A stretch of 64,000 nt of DNA, from assembly GCA_961205875.1 (NCBI GenBank), contig OY540813.1, positions 14,045,001-14,109,000 of the forward strand, given 5' to 3'. A model generated the notes under the pieces. That model saw nothing but the letters and a program-made list of their open reading frames with translations, was not told where the DNA came from and did no database searches. Shown here in pieces: positions 1 to 10,178 of this stretch. Each line of letters begins with the position of its first letter. Positions within the stretch are counted from its first letter, which is position 1. The translations under genes and the position numbers were made by a program. Source of the DNA: Sialis fuliginosa. Its lineage: Eukaryota; Arthropoda; Insecta; Megaloptera; Sialidae.

Positions 1-1
1 G

Positions 2-3000
2 AATCCTCGCTAAGTTTGCCATTTCATCCACAAAGTCGTTGTCTTTTTCCTCATTGTGTCCTTTTGTCCATATCAAATGGATTTCTCTATTTTCCAATTG
101 TTTCAGAGTTTTTACTATTTCCATTTCGATGTAGTTGGTTTCTTTTTTCCCTTCAATGTTTTCTATTTTTTTTAATATGCTTCTATTATCTGTGAATATG
201 TAGTTTTTATTATATCCTCTGTCTGCGATGTAACATAGTGCTTCTAGCACAGCTATTGCTTCTGCAGAGTAGCTGGACATCTCTTCTGGTAGTTTTATTA
301 GCTTAGTATCTTGGTTCTTGATATTTGTGTAGGCACATCCTACTGATGTTGTAGATTTCGATCCGTCCGTGTACATGATTAGTGTTTGTGGTTCTTTAGT
401 TATTTTATTTTTTAGTTTTTCTCTGTCTTCTCTTGAACTTTCTGTCGTTATGATCGGGTTTATTAATGTTGTTTGGTGTTTATAGTTGTATGGTGGAATC
501 TGTAGCGTTTTGTACATTTTCTCTCTTATGTTTTCTGTTTCACTGTATGCTGTTACGAGTAGTGGAGTGTTTTTATGTTGCCAATATCTGTCGTCATTCA
601 TTATGTATGTCGTTAGTTCTGTGATTTTTCTAATCGTGATGTTTTCTATTTGTTGGGCGTTTTTTAGAAGATATTTTCCTGCTAAGTAGTTTCTTCTTAG
701 GTAAAGTGGAGCTTCACCGGTTTCTACTTGAAGCGCATTTGTCGGTGTTGACTTCATTGCTCCTATGCATGTTCTTAAGGCTTTGTATTGGATTGAGTCA
801 ATTTGTTTCAGTTGTGTTATAGGGGCTGAACCATATATAATACAGCCGTAATCTAATATCGATCTTATGAGTGCACGGTATATCATTATTAGTATGCTGG
901 GGTCTGCTCCCCACCATGTAGTCGTTAACGCCCGTAGTACTTGTACTGCCTTTTCACATTTGGATACAGTGTTGTTGATGTGTTTTTTCCAGGATAACTT
1001 GTGGTCTATCGTCATGCCTAAGTATTTTATTGATTGAGCCCATGGAATTTCAAATGTGCCAACTGTCATTGTTTCTTCTTTTTTAAGTCTATGTCTAGTA
1101 TATACACATATACTTGACTTGTGTGGCGCTATTGTTAGACCGTTTTTTTGTAACCAGATTTGAAAATTCTCTATAGTGTCTTCAAGGCATTCTTTACTGT
1201 ATTTCATCGTTTTACTCGTTGTGTATATACATATATCGTCAGCGTATTGAAGGATTTGTGTGTTTTCTTGACAAATGTGGTTTAGGTCTGCTGTGTAGAT
1301 GTTAAAGAGAAGTGGGCTTAGCACTGAGCCTTGCATGATTCCTCTGTTTACTGTTCTAGGTCCATGTAATTTCCCTTGGTATTTTACGTAAACTGTTCTT
1401 TCTGTAAATTGAGTTATTAGAGAGTTTATGAATGTTTTTGGAATGCCCATCTCGTTCATTTTCTCAGCCAGAATGTTTAAGTTTACATTGTCGTACGCGC
1501 TCTCAATGTCTGTGTATAGTGCTATTGTTTCTTGATTTTTTGTAAAACTTAATTGTATATCAGTTGTTAATGTGGTCAGGACATCTGTCGTACTTTTTCC
1601 CTTTCTGAATCCCATCTGCGAGTGGTGTAGTTTTTTGTTATGTTCAATCCAGCCTTCTAATCTGTGTTTTATTATCCTTTCTAGGATTTTTGTTATGCTT
1701 GGTAGCAATGAGATGGGACGGTATGAGTTTTGTTTGTCCGGTTCTTTTCCTGTCTTTAGTAGTGGATGTACAATTGCTTTTTTCATTTGTGGAATAGATA
1801 TTTTGTTTTGCCACACTTGGTTTAGAATTTTCAACAAGAAAAGTTTTGCATTTTTTGGTAGGTGATATAACATGGAGAATTGTATGTTGTCGTGTCCCGG
1901 GGCTGTATTATTTGAGTTTTTTAATGCTTTTTCTAGTTCTTGATTCGTAAATGGTGATTGTAGTTCTGTGTCTGTTTCTTCTTTTTCATGTATTATATCT
2001 ATTGGTTGGTTTACTGATGCAGGGGCAATTCTGTCTAGAAATTCTTCAATCCATCTGTTGTCTATTGGTTTGGGGGGTTTTGTGTTGTTTGAGTTCTTGT
2101 ACCTTTTCACTGCTTTCCATATTTCTGTAATGCTTGTGTCTTTGTTTATTTTCTCACAGTACTGTCTCCAGCTGCTGCTCTTTTTTTCTTTTAATAATTT
2201 TCTTGTTTCCGCTTCTTTTTTTCTGTATTCTATATAGTTTGTAAATGTTGAACTTGTTGTGTATGTTTTATATGCTTCTGTTTTTTCTTTTATTTTGTTA
2301 GTGCATTCCGTGTCCCACCATGGCGGTGATGAAGCTTGGTATTTCGATGGTTTTTTTATGGGTATGCTACGGTCTGCGGCTTTTTCAATTATTTTTGTTA
2401 TGTTGTTGTAGTTGTCTATTGTTTTGTCTTCATCTTCTGTTACTATTTTTTGGGTGAGTTTTTCTACTGTTTTTGTATATAGGGTCCAGTCTGCATGTGT
2501 TGTTTTCCATTGTCTTGTTTGATCAGTTGTATGACTGTTTTTGTTCTGTGTTTTTCTCGTCCCTATTTCAATAATTATTGGTAAGTGATCCGATCCCAGC
2601 GAATCTTCTCCTACTTCCCAATTCGTTTTGGTGGCTAATTCCGAAGATACAAATGAAATGTCCAGTGCGGATTTTCTTGTGTTTGGTCTTGCTATTTTAG
2701 TTGGAGATCCATCATTTAGTAGTACCATTTGGTTCGATTCTGTAATTTCGATCAAATCAATACCCAGTTTGTCTGTGTGTTGACATCCCCAACATTCATT
2801 GTGTGCGTTAAAGTCCCCTGCAAATATTAGGGGTTTGTTTACTTGTTTCAATATTTCTAACCAGTCACAGCTTCGGCTTTTTATGTTTGGTGGTTTGTAG
2901 ATCGATACTACCGTAAGTTTACCATTTTTTGATTGAATGTCTACTGCACATATTTCTATTCCCTGATTTCTTTGGTGTATACTCTTTTCTGAAAACTGAA

Positions 3001-3217
3001 TGTAAGATTTTATTAACACTGCTACCCCTCCGTAGCCATCTGCTCGGTCTGCTCTTACAATGTTATAATTTTTTAATTTTAACTGTTTGTCAGGTCTTAG
3101 CCACGTTTCTGACAATATAATGATATCTATGTCTTTGTTTTCAGTGACAAATTTTTCTAATCTACATTTGTTAGCGTTTATTGACTGTGCGTTCCACTGT
3201 AAGATTTTGTAGTACAT
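2..3217 (-). CDS. Non-LTR retrotransposon ORF2: endonuclease, reverse transcriptase, RNase H (3' end beyond window)
   Basis: I read this frame codon by codon from the ATG at 3217 to the left edge and found no stop, so 1,072 codons are open and the C-terminus is outside the window. The product starts MYYKILQWNAQSIN, an apurinic-endonuclease-type N-terminus. SETWL follows near residue 37, GDFNAHN near 134 and SDHLP near 206, all endonuclease motifs. The central reverse transcriptase has GFRKGKSTTD, then QGSVLSPLLFN, then the catalytic QYADD (YADD codons at 1246-1235, about residue 658). Near residue 1050 WTKGHNEEKDNDFVDEMA fits the C-terminal part of an RNase H domain. Endonuclease plus RT plus RNase H suggests the I/R1/Jockey group; clade assignment needs a tree. 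The start shares one base with the ORF1 stop. The open frame implies a young insertion. It would catalyse target-primed reverse transcription of its own RNA. Confidence 0.95.
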   Translation of the reverse strand, partial: MYYKILQWNAQSINANKCRLEKFVTENKDIDIIILSETWLRPDKQLKLKNYNIVRADRADGYGGVAVLIKSYIQFSEKSIHQRNQGIEICAVDIQSKNGKLTVVSIYKPPNIKSRSCDWLEILKQVNKPLIFAGDFNAHNECWGCQHTDKLGIDLIEITESNQMVLLNDGSPTKIARPNTRKSALDISFVSSELATKTNWEVGEDSLGSDHLPIIIEIGTRKTQNKNSHTTDQTRQWKTTHADWTLYTKTVEKLTQKIVTEDEDKTIDNYNNITKIIEKAADRSIPIKKPSKYQASSPPWWDTECTNKIKEKTEAYKTYTTSSTFTNYIEYRKKEAETRKLLKEKKSSSWRQYCEKINKDTSITEIWKAVKRYKNSNNTKPPKPIDNRWIEEFLDRIAPASVNQPIDIIHEKEETDTELQSPFTNQELEKALKNSNNTAPGHDNIQFSMLYHLPKNAKLFLLKILNQVWQNKISIPQMKKAIVHPLLKTGKEPDKQNSYRPISLLPSITKILERIIKHRLEGWIEHNKKLHHSQMGFRKGKSTTDVLTTLTTDIQLSFTKNQETIALYTDIESAYDNVNLNILAEKMNEMGIPKTFINSLITQFTERTVYVKYQGKLHGPRTVNRGIMQGSVLSPLLFNIYTADLNHICQENTQILQYADDICIYTTSKTMKYSKECLEDTIENFQIWLQKNGLTIAPHKSSICVYTRHRLKKEETMTVGTFEIPWAQSIKYLGMTIDHKLSWKKHINNTVSKCEKAVQVLRALTTTWWGADPSILIMIYRALIRSILDYGCIIYGSAPITQLKQIDSIQYKALRTCIGAMKSTPTNALQVETGEAPLYLRRNYLAGKYLLKNAQQIENITIRKITELTTYIMNDDRYWQHKNTPLLVTAYSETENIREKMYKTLQIPPYNYKHQTTLINPIITTESSREDREKLKNKITKEPQTLIMYTDGSKSTTSVGCAYTNIKNQDTKLIKLPEEMSSYSAEAIAVLEALCYIADRGYNKNYIFTDNRSILKKIENIEGKKETNYIEMEIVKTLKQLENREIHLIWTKGHNEEKDNDFVDEMANLARI

Positions 3218-3219
3218 TA
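3215..3219 (-). promoter_or_regulatory. TAATG stop-start overlap between ORF1 and ORF2
   Basis: On the minus strand the ORF1 stop TAA (3219-3217) and the ORF2 start ATG (3217-3215) share one A. This UAAUG arrangement is described for the silkworm element SART1, where ribosomes terminate and reinitiate. Use of the same mechanism here is inferred from the arrangement and the absence of any intergenic space. Confidence 0.8.
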
Positions 3220-4911
3220 TGGATTATAGTGGTTATTAAGAGACAACAAAACATTTAATAATACATCTTTTATATTGCTTAGCGCTGGGTTGTTAAATTG
3301 AGGGACAGAGTTTATTAGTTGTGATATTAATTGTACTAATATATTTATAATAGGCATGGCTTCTTCTTCTGTATCTTCACTGGATGTTGACAGAGATGGG
3401 TAGACTGTCTTCTGATTTTGTGGTTCTCGATATGGATTGTAGAATGGTGTCTGTTGTACATTGTGTTGACTTCTTTGTGTGTGATGAGTGTTTGTTTGTT
3501 CCGTCACTTTTATATTATGGCTGATTTTATTAATGTGGTTTAGCGGTTTGTTATTTTGTGGATTTATGTTTGGTTTTTTAGGGTTGTAATCATTCGTAAA
3601 GATTGATTTTAATTTATTATTATTATCGGTGTTACTTTTAATTTCTGGATACTCAATATTAGATTGTATATTTATACGTGGTGTCGTTTTTGCAATATTC
3701 GCGTAGCTTTTTTCTTTTTCTAATTTCAATGCTTCGTGGTAAGTTATATCTAGATAGGCCATGTTTTCTTTCACTCGTTTTTGTGTTTGATACACCGGGC
3801 AGTCTTTGGAGTTGCTCAAATGTTGGCCTTTACAATTAACACATTCTTGTGTCGTGAAATTTTCGCAATCTTCTAGTTTGTGTGATTCTCCACATCGTGT
3901 GCATCGTTGTTTAGACCGGCACTGTTTGCCCGTGTGCCCGAATTTATAACAATTATAGCACTGTAGTACCGATTGGACGTATGGATTTACCTCACATCTA
4001 ACTTTATGTACGTATATATATTTTGGTATCTCTTGCCCTAAGAATGTAACTGTTATCACTTGCCTAGGGACCAATTTTGTTTGATTATTTTCTTCAATTT
4101 TTCGAAACATTCTTTTCACTTCCAGAACTGTTTTGTCCGACACAATTTCATTTAATAAATATTCTTCAGATAATGTTGTATCCACGTGTTTTACCACCCC
4201 TCGTTTAATTGTTAAATGCTTAGGTATATATATATTTAAGTCTGTTATTTTTTTATTAGCTAATTTATTTGCAGCTGCTGCGGAATTTAATTCAACTTTA
4301 ATTCGGTTTAAACCTATTGCTGAAATGTTAATTATATTCTTTTTTATATTTGGTGCCGCTTCGTATATAATTTTTCCCAAAGCCATGGGGTGTAATTTTC
4401 CTAAATTTTTACTGTTTGTGTTTTCAATATACACTAGGTACGGACCTTTATCTTCCGCGCGAAACATAATACACGCACTCGATTCTGGTTTTGACACGCT
4501 CGCACTATGTTCGCCCGATTGACTTGTTTCACCCGGCGTGTTAGAGGTTTTATCATCTTTTAAGTTTATTGTTTTGTTTAATTTTTCATTAGCTTTTTCT
4601 TTTAATTTATTTAGTTTTTCTTTAGTTTCTAATAATTGTTTAGCATAGTTAATTTTTTCTTCTGTCTGTTTTAATAAATCTTCTGTTCCTAGGGAATCAA
4701 TATTAGTGCTACTCTTACCTTTTTTTAGAGTTTTAAGGGTATTATATGGGCTCTTTCGCTTTCCTGTCGTCACTGTTGATACGTCTTGAATGTCCATCTC
4801 ATTATCATTTTCATCTTCCAGGCTGTTTTCGTCATATGTATTGTTCAATATGTTTAGGGCTGAAGATATTACTCTCCCTGTTCCCCCAGGATCAGGATCT
4901 TCGTTATCCAT
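3217..4911 (-). CDS. Non-LTR retrotransposon ORF1: gag-like RNA-binding protein with three CCHC zinc knuckles
   Basis: This intact frame encodes 564 residues from the ATG at 4911 (MDNEDPDPGG) to a TAA at 3219-3217. The frame also extends one codon upstream through GTG, which is not a likely start in a eukaryote. The N-terminal third is charged and rich in Lys and Glu, with coiled-coil character around residues 75-115. The middle, around residues 145-260, has a fold-like stretch resembling the RRM-like part of insect gag proteins. Three knuckles follow at about residues 317-370: CYNCYKFGHTGKQC, CTRCGESHKLEDC and CVNCKGQHLSNSKDC. The C-terminal part is Asn- and Gln-rich and low complexity. By family knowledge it packages the element RNA into a ribonucleoprotein. 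It lies directly upstream of ORF2 and overlaps it by one base. Confidence 0.93.
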   Translation of the reverse strand: MDNEDPDPGGTGRVISSALNILNNTYDENSLEDENDNEMDIQDVSTVTTGKRKSPYNTLKTLKKGKSSTNIDSLGTEDLLKQTEEKINYAKQLLETKEKLNKLKEKANEKLNKTINLKDDKTSNTPGETSQSGEHSASVSKPESSACIMFRAEDKGPYLVYIENTNSKNLGKLHPMALGKIIYEAAPNIKKNIINISAIGLNRIKVELNSAAAANKLANKKITDLNIYIPKHLTIKRGVVKHVDTTLSEEYLLNEIVSDKTVLEVKRMFRKIEENNQTKLVPRQVITVTFLGQEIPKYIYVHKVRCEVNPYVQSVLQCYNCYKFGHTGKQCRSKQRCTRCGESHKLEDCENFTTQECVNCKGQHLSNSKDCPVYQTQKRVKENMAYLDITYHEALKLEKEKSYANIAKTTPRINIQSNIEYPEIKSNTDNNNKLKSIFTNDYNPKKPNINPQNNKPLNHINKISHNIKVTEQTNTHHTQRSQHNVQQTPFYNPYREPQNQKTVYPSLSTSSEDTEEEAMPIINILVQLISQLINSVPQFNNPALSNIKDVLLNVLLSLNNHYNP

Positions 4912-5459
4912 CACTCACACACTTTTCACACACACACTTTTATTTAATAAAATAATAACAATACTTTATTACTGAATAATAAATTCTAATCTTATTCACG
5001 TCTAATCAAGTTAGAGGTTGAGACTCGAATGTTTTTTTAACATATTTAAATACTAAAATTCGGAATATCAAATATTTATTGCTAGAAAATTTATTTATAC
5101 AATTTTCAATAAATTATATAATAATTTAATCGCACAAATATATATGAGTAATATAAATGAAGAGCACTTCTTTATCTAGCAAATGAGTTTCAAAATATCT
5201 GTTTTTGTTTTGAAAACTGGTCGACTACTTTTGCATGCGACTCTATCTTCCTATAGGTATGTATATGTTTTATATGTTTGTAAAATCAGGGATAAGTATT
5301 ATTTCACATTTTTGCACTGAAATGTTTAACAATTGCAGAAATCGGTATTATGATAAAATATCGATCGAAAGATCTATAATATAATTTTATATATTTCTAC
5401 GTTCCGGATGTTCATTGTGAAAGTGAAATTCTCTACGATATATTGCTCAACATTTTCAA

Positions 5460-5760
5460 TCAATGAAATAATGAAACTTGTCGATCGAATCGAATAACGC
5501 CATCCTCTTTAGTTCTGAACAACAATGGCTGACGTTCAATTGACCGGTTCATTTGTTTTAAGGATCGCGAGGTATATTTCCCGGAAGACAAGTAACTCAA
5601 ACATCTCCGCCGAGGCGGTACTGGGCCGTAGAAACATATTTTCACTTCACATTCTGCTTTGTGGATAGAATTTCATCACTTTATCCATACGGATTAAGCG
5701 CGGACCGGCGGGCCTATCCCCTTGGGTTTCGGCTACTAAATTTGCTTTTCTACCTTAATA
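5460..5760. other. Island of balanced composition, function unknown
   Basis: The stretch is much less AT-rich than its flanks. On the minus strand 5645-5460 is open for 61 codons, with a basic, proline-containing start (MKICFYGPVPPRRR). No domain is recognisable and no clean splice pair was found. It could be an old exon, an enhancer or a transposon fragment. Confidence 0.25.
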
Positions 5761-7460
5761 TTGAAATGTTTATTTTCGGTTTGACAGTGTAATATTTATG
5801 ATGGGATACAGTGGGCGGATTACGTCTGCACATATACATTTTGTATCTTACATCTGCATGTATTAAACTAAGGTGTATTTAGATCAACCTGCATACATTT
5901 AATTTGTAATTAGTTTTGGAATTATTGTTTTAACGTGTATTTCTGTATGTTGATATACGGGTAAGATTTATGAGAAAATTCATAACAATGCACTTTTGTG
6001 TGTTGTTCATTTCAATCAGGGGCGCACACAGATTTTCTTTTTAGGGGTGGTCCATAAAAATACAATTTTGTTTTTCAACAATTATAAAACGACAATTTGT
6101 TTTTTGTTATTGTTTTATTATTATCTTTATATTGTTAATCTCTGCGCTAATTAGTTTTACTTTTTTAGGTTATTACTTCTACTATTCAATCTGCATTTTG
6201 TACCCATTGTTACATTAATTAAGTCTACACTACTTTATATATACACTTTGTATATACTTCTATCTTACAAATTGTAGTGACTTTGTTCCAACTACACAAA
6301 TTAGCTACTTTACAATGCAATAAAAATATCACCACTTTTAAAAAAAAAATTGCGTTTTTTAATTAAATTAAATCAGGCACTCTTATTGGGACTCTCTTTA
6401 CAACTTCAGTTTTCATTTTTGGAATTGCAGAAACAAGCTACAACTATACACACTAAAATAACCCCTGCTGATCTGACATGTTTATTATGTAGTCTCGTTT
6501 GAAATTGGGCTTATATAGGACAATTCAGCACGACTATTTCATCATCGCTGTTTTAACGCCAACGTCAGTAAATTAAATTATTATCTATTGAACTGTGAAG
6601 ATGGTCGTCGGTTACTGAATATTTGTTTGTTTTAAAGTGTTTTTAAACTATTCAGTGTATTATAAAACAATCTCGTAAGTTAATTAAAATCTATTTTGTT
6701 TCTTAAAAAACCTTAAAACTGTTTTAAAGGATATAATATGAATTTTGTCCGAAATTGAACCGTTTTACTAACAATAAGTCGATGTTAAGTTAAAATAGGC
6801 AGCGTTTTAATACTAAATATCGCTGTTGCGAAATAAAGTAAAAGTTAGATTTTGATATGCTTTATGTAAAAAAATGTATTTCTTATAAATAAAAATTCAT
6901 ATTGAGGTTTAATCCATTCCAGTTCAATTTTCCCATCAGCCAAAGAAAGAAAGTTATTATAAACTAATTTATCGAAAGTTAGGTAGGTCTATATGAAATA
7001 AACAAAATTCTACAATTTATTAGTATGTTAAACTAATAAAAACCACTAAGCTGTATTAGTTTTATTTTCTAACTATTTCAATATAAAAGTACTTAACAAT
7101 CAGGCATTACATGTTACATATACATTCGTACGGATTTATGAACGATTCATCATATATTAAGCATTTGTGTATTTGTAATATAACGCATGAACATAGCTGC
7201 GAATGGGTACTGAAGTTCAAATAATATTTTGTTTTTATTTTTTGACGTCTGAAATGGGCGTTTTTTACAACTGACACTGGCAACTGACATCTGTCAATGT
7301 CAGTGGATTTTTATTAATTATAAAAAAAAAATAATTCAATATAAAAATAATACGTCGAATGCAAAAACGGGTAAATTAATTGTTTACAATGATCTTTTGC
7401 CCTTTTTGTAAAACATTAAAAATAACGCTAGGATATAAAATAATATATACAATATACATA

Positions 7461-7682
7461 TAGGGTGCCAAGGTTTCTTGTTTTCACCCGGATTTCAGGA
7501 TATGTATGCTGTTTTCCGGGCTCCGGATTTTGTAATAATGATTACAACAAAAAGAAAAAAAAGTAATCAAAAATAGCAGGGGCACAAAAGTGTGGAAAAT
7601 TTTAGGTGTCAATGAAAAAAAAATAAAAAATGGTCTTTATTTACATATCAGGATTTACAAAAACTATAATCTGGTCAACCTA
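7461..7682 (-). mobile_element. hAT-like MITE, copy 1
   Basis: The left end TAGGGTGCCAAGG and right end CTGGTCAACCTA are imperfect inverted repeats. Flanks are TATACATA (7453-7460) and TATACATT (7683-7690), an 8-bp duplication with one mismatch. The sequence is an inverted-orientation relative of the element at 62411-62643, sharing the CACCCGGATTTCAGG and ATCAGGATTTACAAAAACTA blocks. There is no coding capacity. Confidence 0.75.
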
Positions 7683-10178
7683 TATACATTTTAAATACAA
7701 ATTTGGGTATCTAAATAAGGCGCGATTAGGGGTTGGGGCATAAAGCGCCCAGGGTCAAAGTCCTTAGTATTAAATAATATATAAGACATTCGTTATATGA
7801 ACTTATTTCATGGATATTTTAATTAAATTATACAATAATACTAATTGAAGCCACAGTCGTACATTTCTGATTAGTGTTTGAACGTCTGAAGAATATAATG
7901 GGATTGTAATTCTCTATTTTCGTTGTGTGCAATCAGCCGGTATGGGTAGATATTATAGTAGCAAAGTTCATTTCCTTCACTCACAAGATTGAAACTTCTG
8001 TTTCTATATAGAAGCAATAAGTACATAAATTCATATTGATTTTAGTCACTTAGTTTTTAATATCCTATACATCAGAAATGTATTAAAATAAATGAATTTT
8101 GATATTGTCTGTTCGATGCAATGTAAAGAAGTCGGTACCTAATACATATGAACTTTGATAATTAATTATCATTAAAAATTTTACCATCACCTTGAATACT
8201 TTATAGTTTCAAGCAGTGTTGGAAATACCTTAAACGTTTTTATACGCGATTTTATTCTCTGTTTATTGGAAATTTATCTTTGTCACTGTTCAGGCCTCTC
8301 AGACACATATTTCGATAATAGTGTAATTATGCAAATCGGGTGGGAATTTTTTTCTTGTGGTAAAGTTATAATTAAAAAAAAACTGCCGTACATATACTGA
8401 AGTAAGATTTTTTTATTCTAATGACATACATCAAATCAAAACTGAAAAGTGAAATGTTCAATGTTACATATGATTTTACATACATCTCTGCCACGATTTG
8501 TTTTCAAAACAAAGTGATGTTATCAATGTGAAAAACGAATATATAATGATGTAATAGTAAGAAAATATGGCCAGATTATTTTCATGCAAATTTCAACAAA
8601 AAGTTATAACATGGAACCATATCAAGTTTAGGGAAACAATACATGTTCAAAACGAGTCCGCCTCGTGGCAAATGCGAGTTTATTCGGTATCTTTGCAATA
8701 TAAGTGGTGTGTAGTGTGTAGTTGTATTCAGTCAATAATACAATGACTTTAATGATGTAGGAAAAGTCCTAGAATTTCACAAAGATCAAACTTATAGTTT
8801 ATATTTTAAAGATAAATGAAATTTAAAACTGGGATTATCAAGCCCGACCGCAAGTAAAGGGTTAAATCGAAATAATTGCAACAATCATTATTTTAAATAA
8901 AACCTCAATACATTTTAGATTGTACATTTGGAACAAAAAATTTCATTTTTATTGAATTTGATTTGATAGTCCCAGTTTCGATTCTTTAATTGTTAATTTT
9001 ATGATTAGATTTTTTGTTTAATTTTCGTAAGGTTTTCGGGGTTTCTGGGTTCAGTTTTTCAGCTCTGGTTTTAAGAAATTCTTTTCAAATATAACATAAA
9101 ATTTAAAATTTGATAACTTATGTATAACTCCTTGTCTCTAGTGAACAACTGTGTGACACAGCTGTCTTACATATGTTGTTTATGGATTTTAGCAATTTAG
9201 TTTCAACACATCCTACAAATTCATAGACAACATAACATAATTTGATACCCTGCAAAAAATTGTTTGCGAATAAATTTATTATAAAAACGGGTTTACTTTT
9301 TTTAGTATTTAGCCTGTTTCAACGATTTAAAAAAAATATAAAAATTTTAATTACATTTAACAGTTGTAAAATAAATATGAAAATAGACAAATCAGCGAAT
9401 TTGCACTACTTAATTTAATACTGTCAAACTTTTTCAATATTATTATAAGATATGTCTATAAAACATTTAGAGCGTATTGTTACTAAATCGATTGTGAAGA
9501 ACGTCAGTTTTATAGGTATGTAATTTGGAACTACGCTTTTCTAGTGTCAAGATACTGGTTCGTTAGTGACTGAATTAAAAACGACTATTCCGTCAGTTTT
9601 TCTCTTGACTAATGCATGTCTATAGAATTGCTCCTGTATGAGTAAGTTTAAGTTGTTAGTTGTTTATTGATGAAACAGTGAAAAAGATAGGTAAAGAAAA
9701 GTTCACGAATAATTAAAACACTAATTGTAAGAACATTTTCTACAGATTATAATCTTTTAGTTAAATTAATTGAAATAAACAAATGACTTTTAAAAGTGAC
9801 AGAAACAATTTTCGACGAAATTGACCTGGTAAAATATTATGATAACCTTTTAGATTGAAACGATATAAGGTAGCACATGTAGGAGACTAATTTGAATAAA
9901 GCCTACACGCACTGGGAGTTATTACACACGACGAAGTTTCCTTGTTCCTAGTTCGGACGTCCTGCACGAGATAGATGATATTTACGTCATCCGTCAGAGA
10001 CTTGGTGTTTGTCTTAGATAATAGCGTAAAGTGCATGGTCGCACGGTGAATAACAAAATGGCTATTTTAACGTACGAGTTTGAATTACTTTTCAAAACAC
10101 AAACTTTACCGGCTCACGAAGTTTACTTGATGAGCTTATCCTAGCCCGCTTGTATTGACTGCTCCTTTTGCACTGCCG

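Larger units (their letters stand above)
1..5000 (-). mobile_element. I/R1/Jockey-group non-LTR retrotransposon, coding-intact, 3' end outside the window
   Basis: The two overlapping frames define the element. Upstream of ORF1 the minus strand has a short CA/GT-rich leader (about 4912-4950) and then AT-rich DNA; I could not locate the exact 5' end, so 5000 is nominal. The 3' UTR, tail and target-site duplication are to the left of position 1. Orientation matches the neighbouring neuroligin gene, and the element probably sits inside a neuroligin intron. Confidence 0.85.
5001..10173. other. Non-coding AT-rich stretch, probable neuroligin intron
   Basis: No convincing coding exon is visible on either strand. 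At 6017 a CAGGGGCGCAC sequence resembles a hAT-type left terminus without an identified partner. A hAT-like MITE occupies 7461-7682. A more balanced island lies at 5460-5760. Around 9900-10020 the minus strand has a short open frame with moderate GC, but no family is recognisable. Confidence 0.5.

Noticed and set aside
486..3120. Several plus-strand open frames of 60-100 codons
   Set aside because: They lie antisense to the retrotransposon ORF2, which has clear domains in one continuous minus-strand frame.
4133..4975. Plus-strand frames opposite ORF1
   Set aside because: Antisense shadows of the gag-like frame.
9900..10020. Possible next neuroligin exon (minus strand, open, with DDVNIIYLVQDVRTRN)
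   Set aside because: It does not resemble the esterase-domain continuation expected after the IPGSG region, and no convincing in-phase acceptor and donor pair was found.
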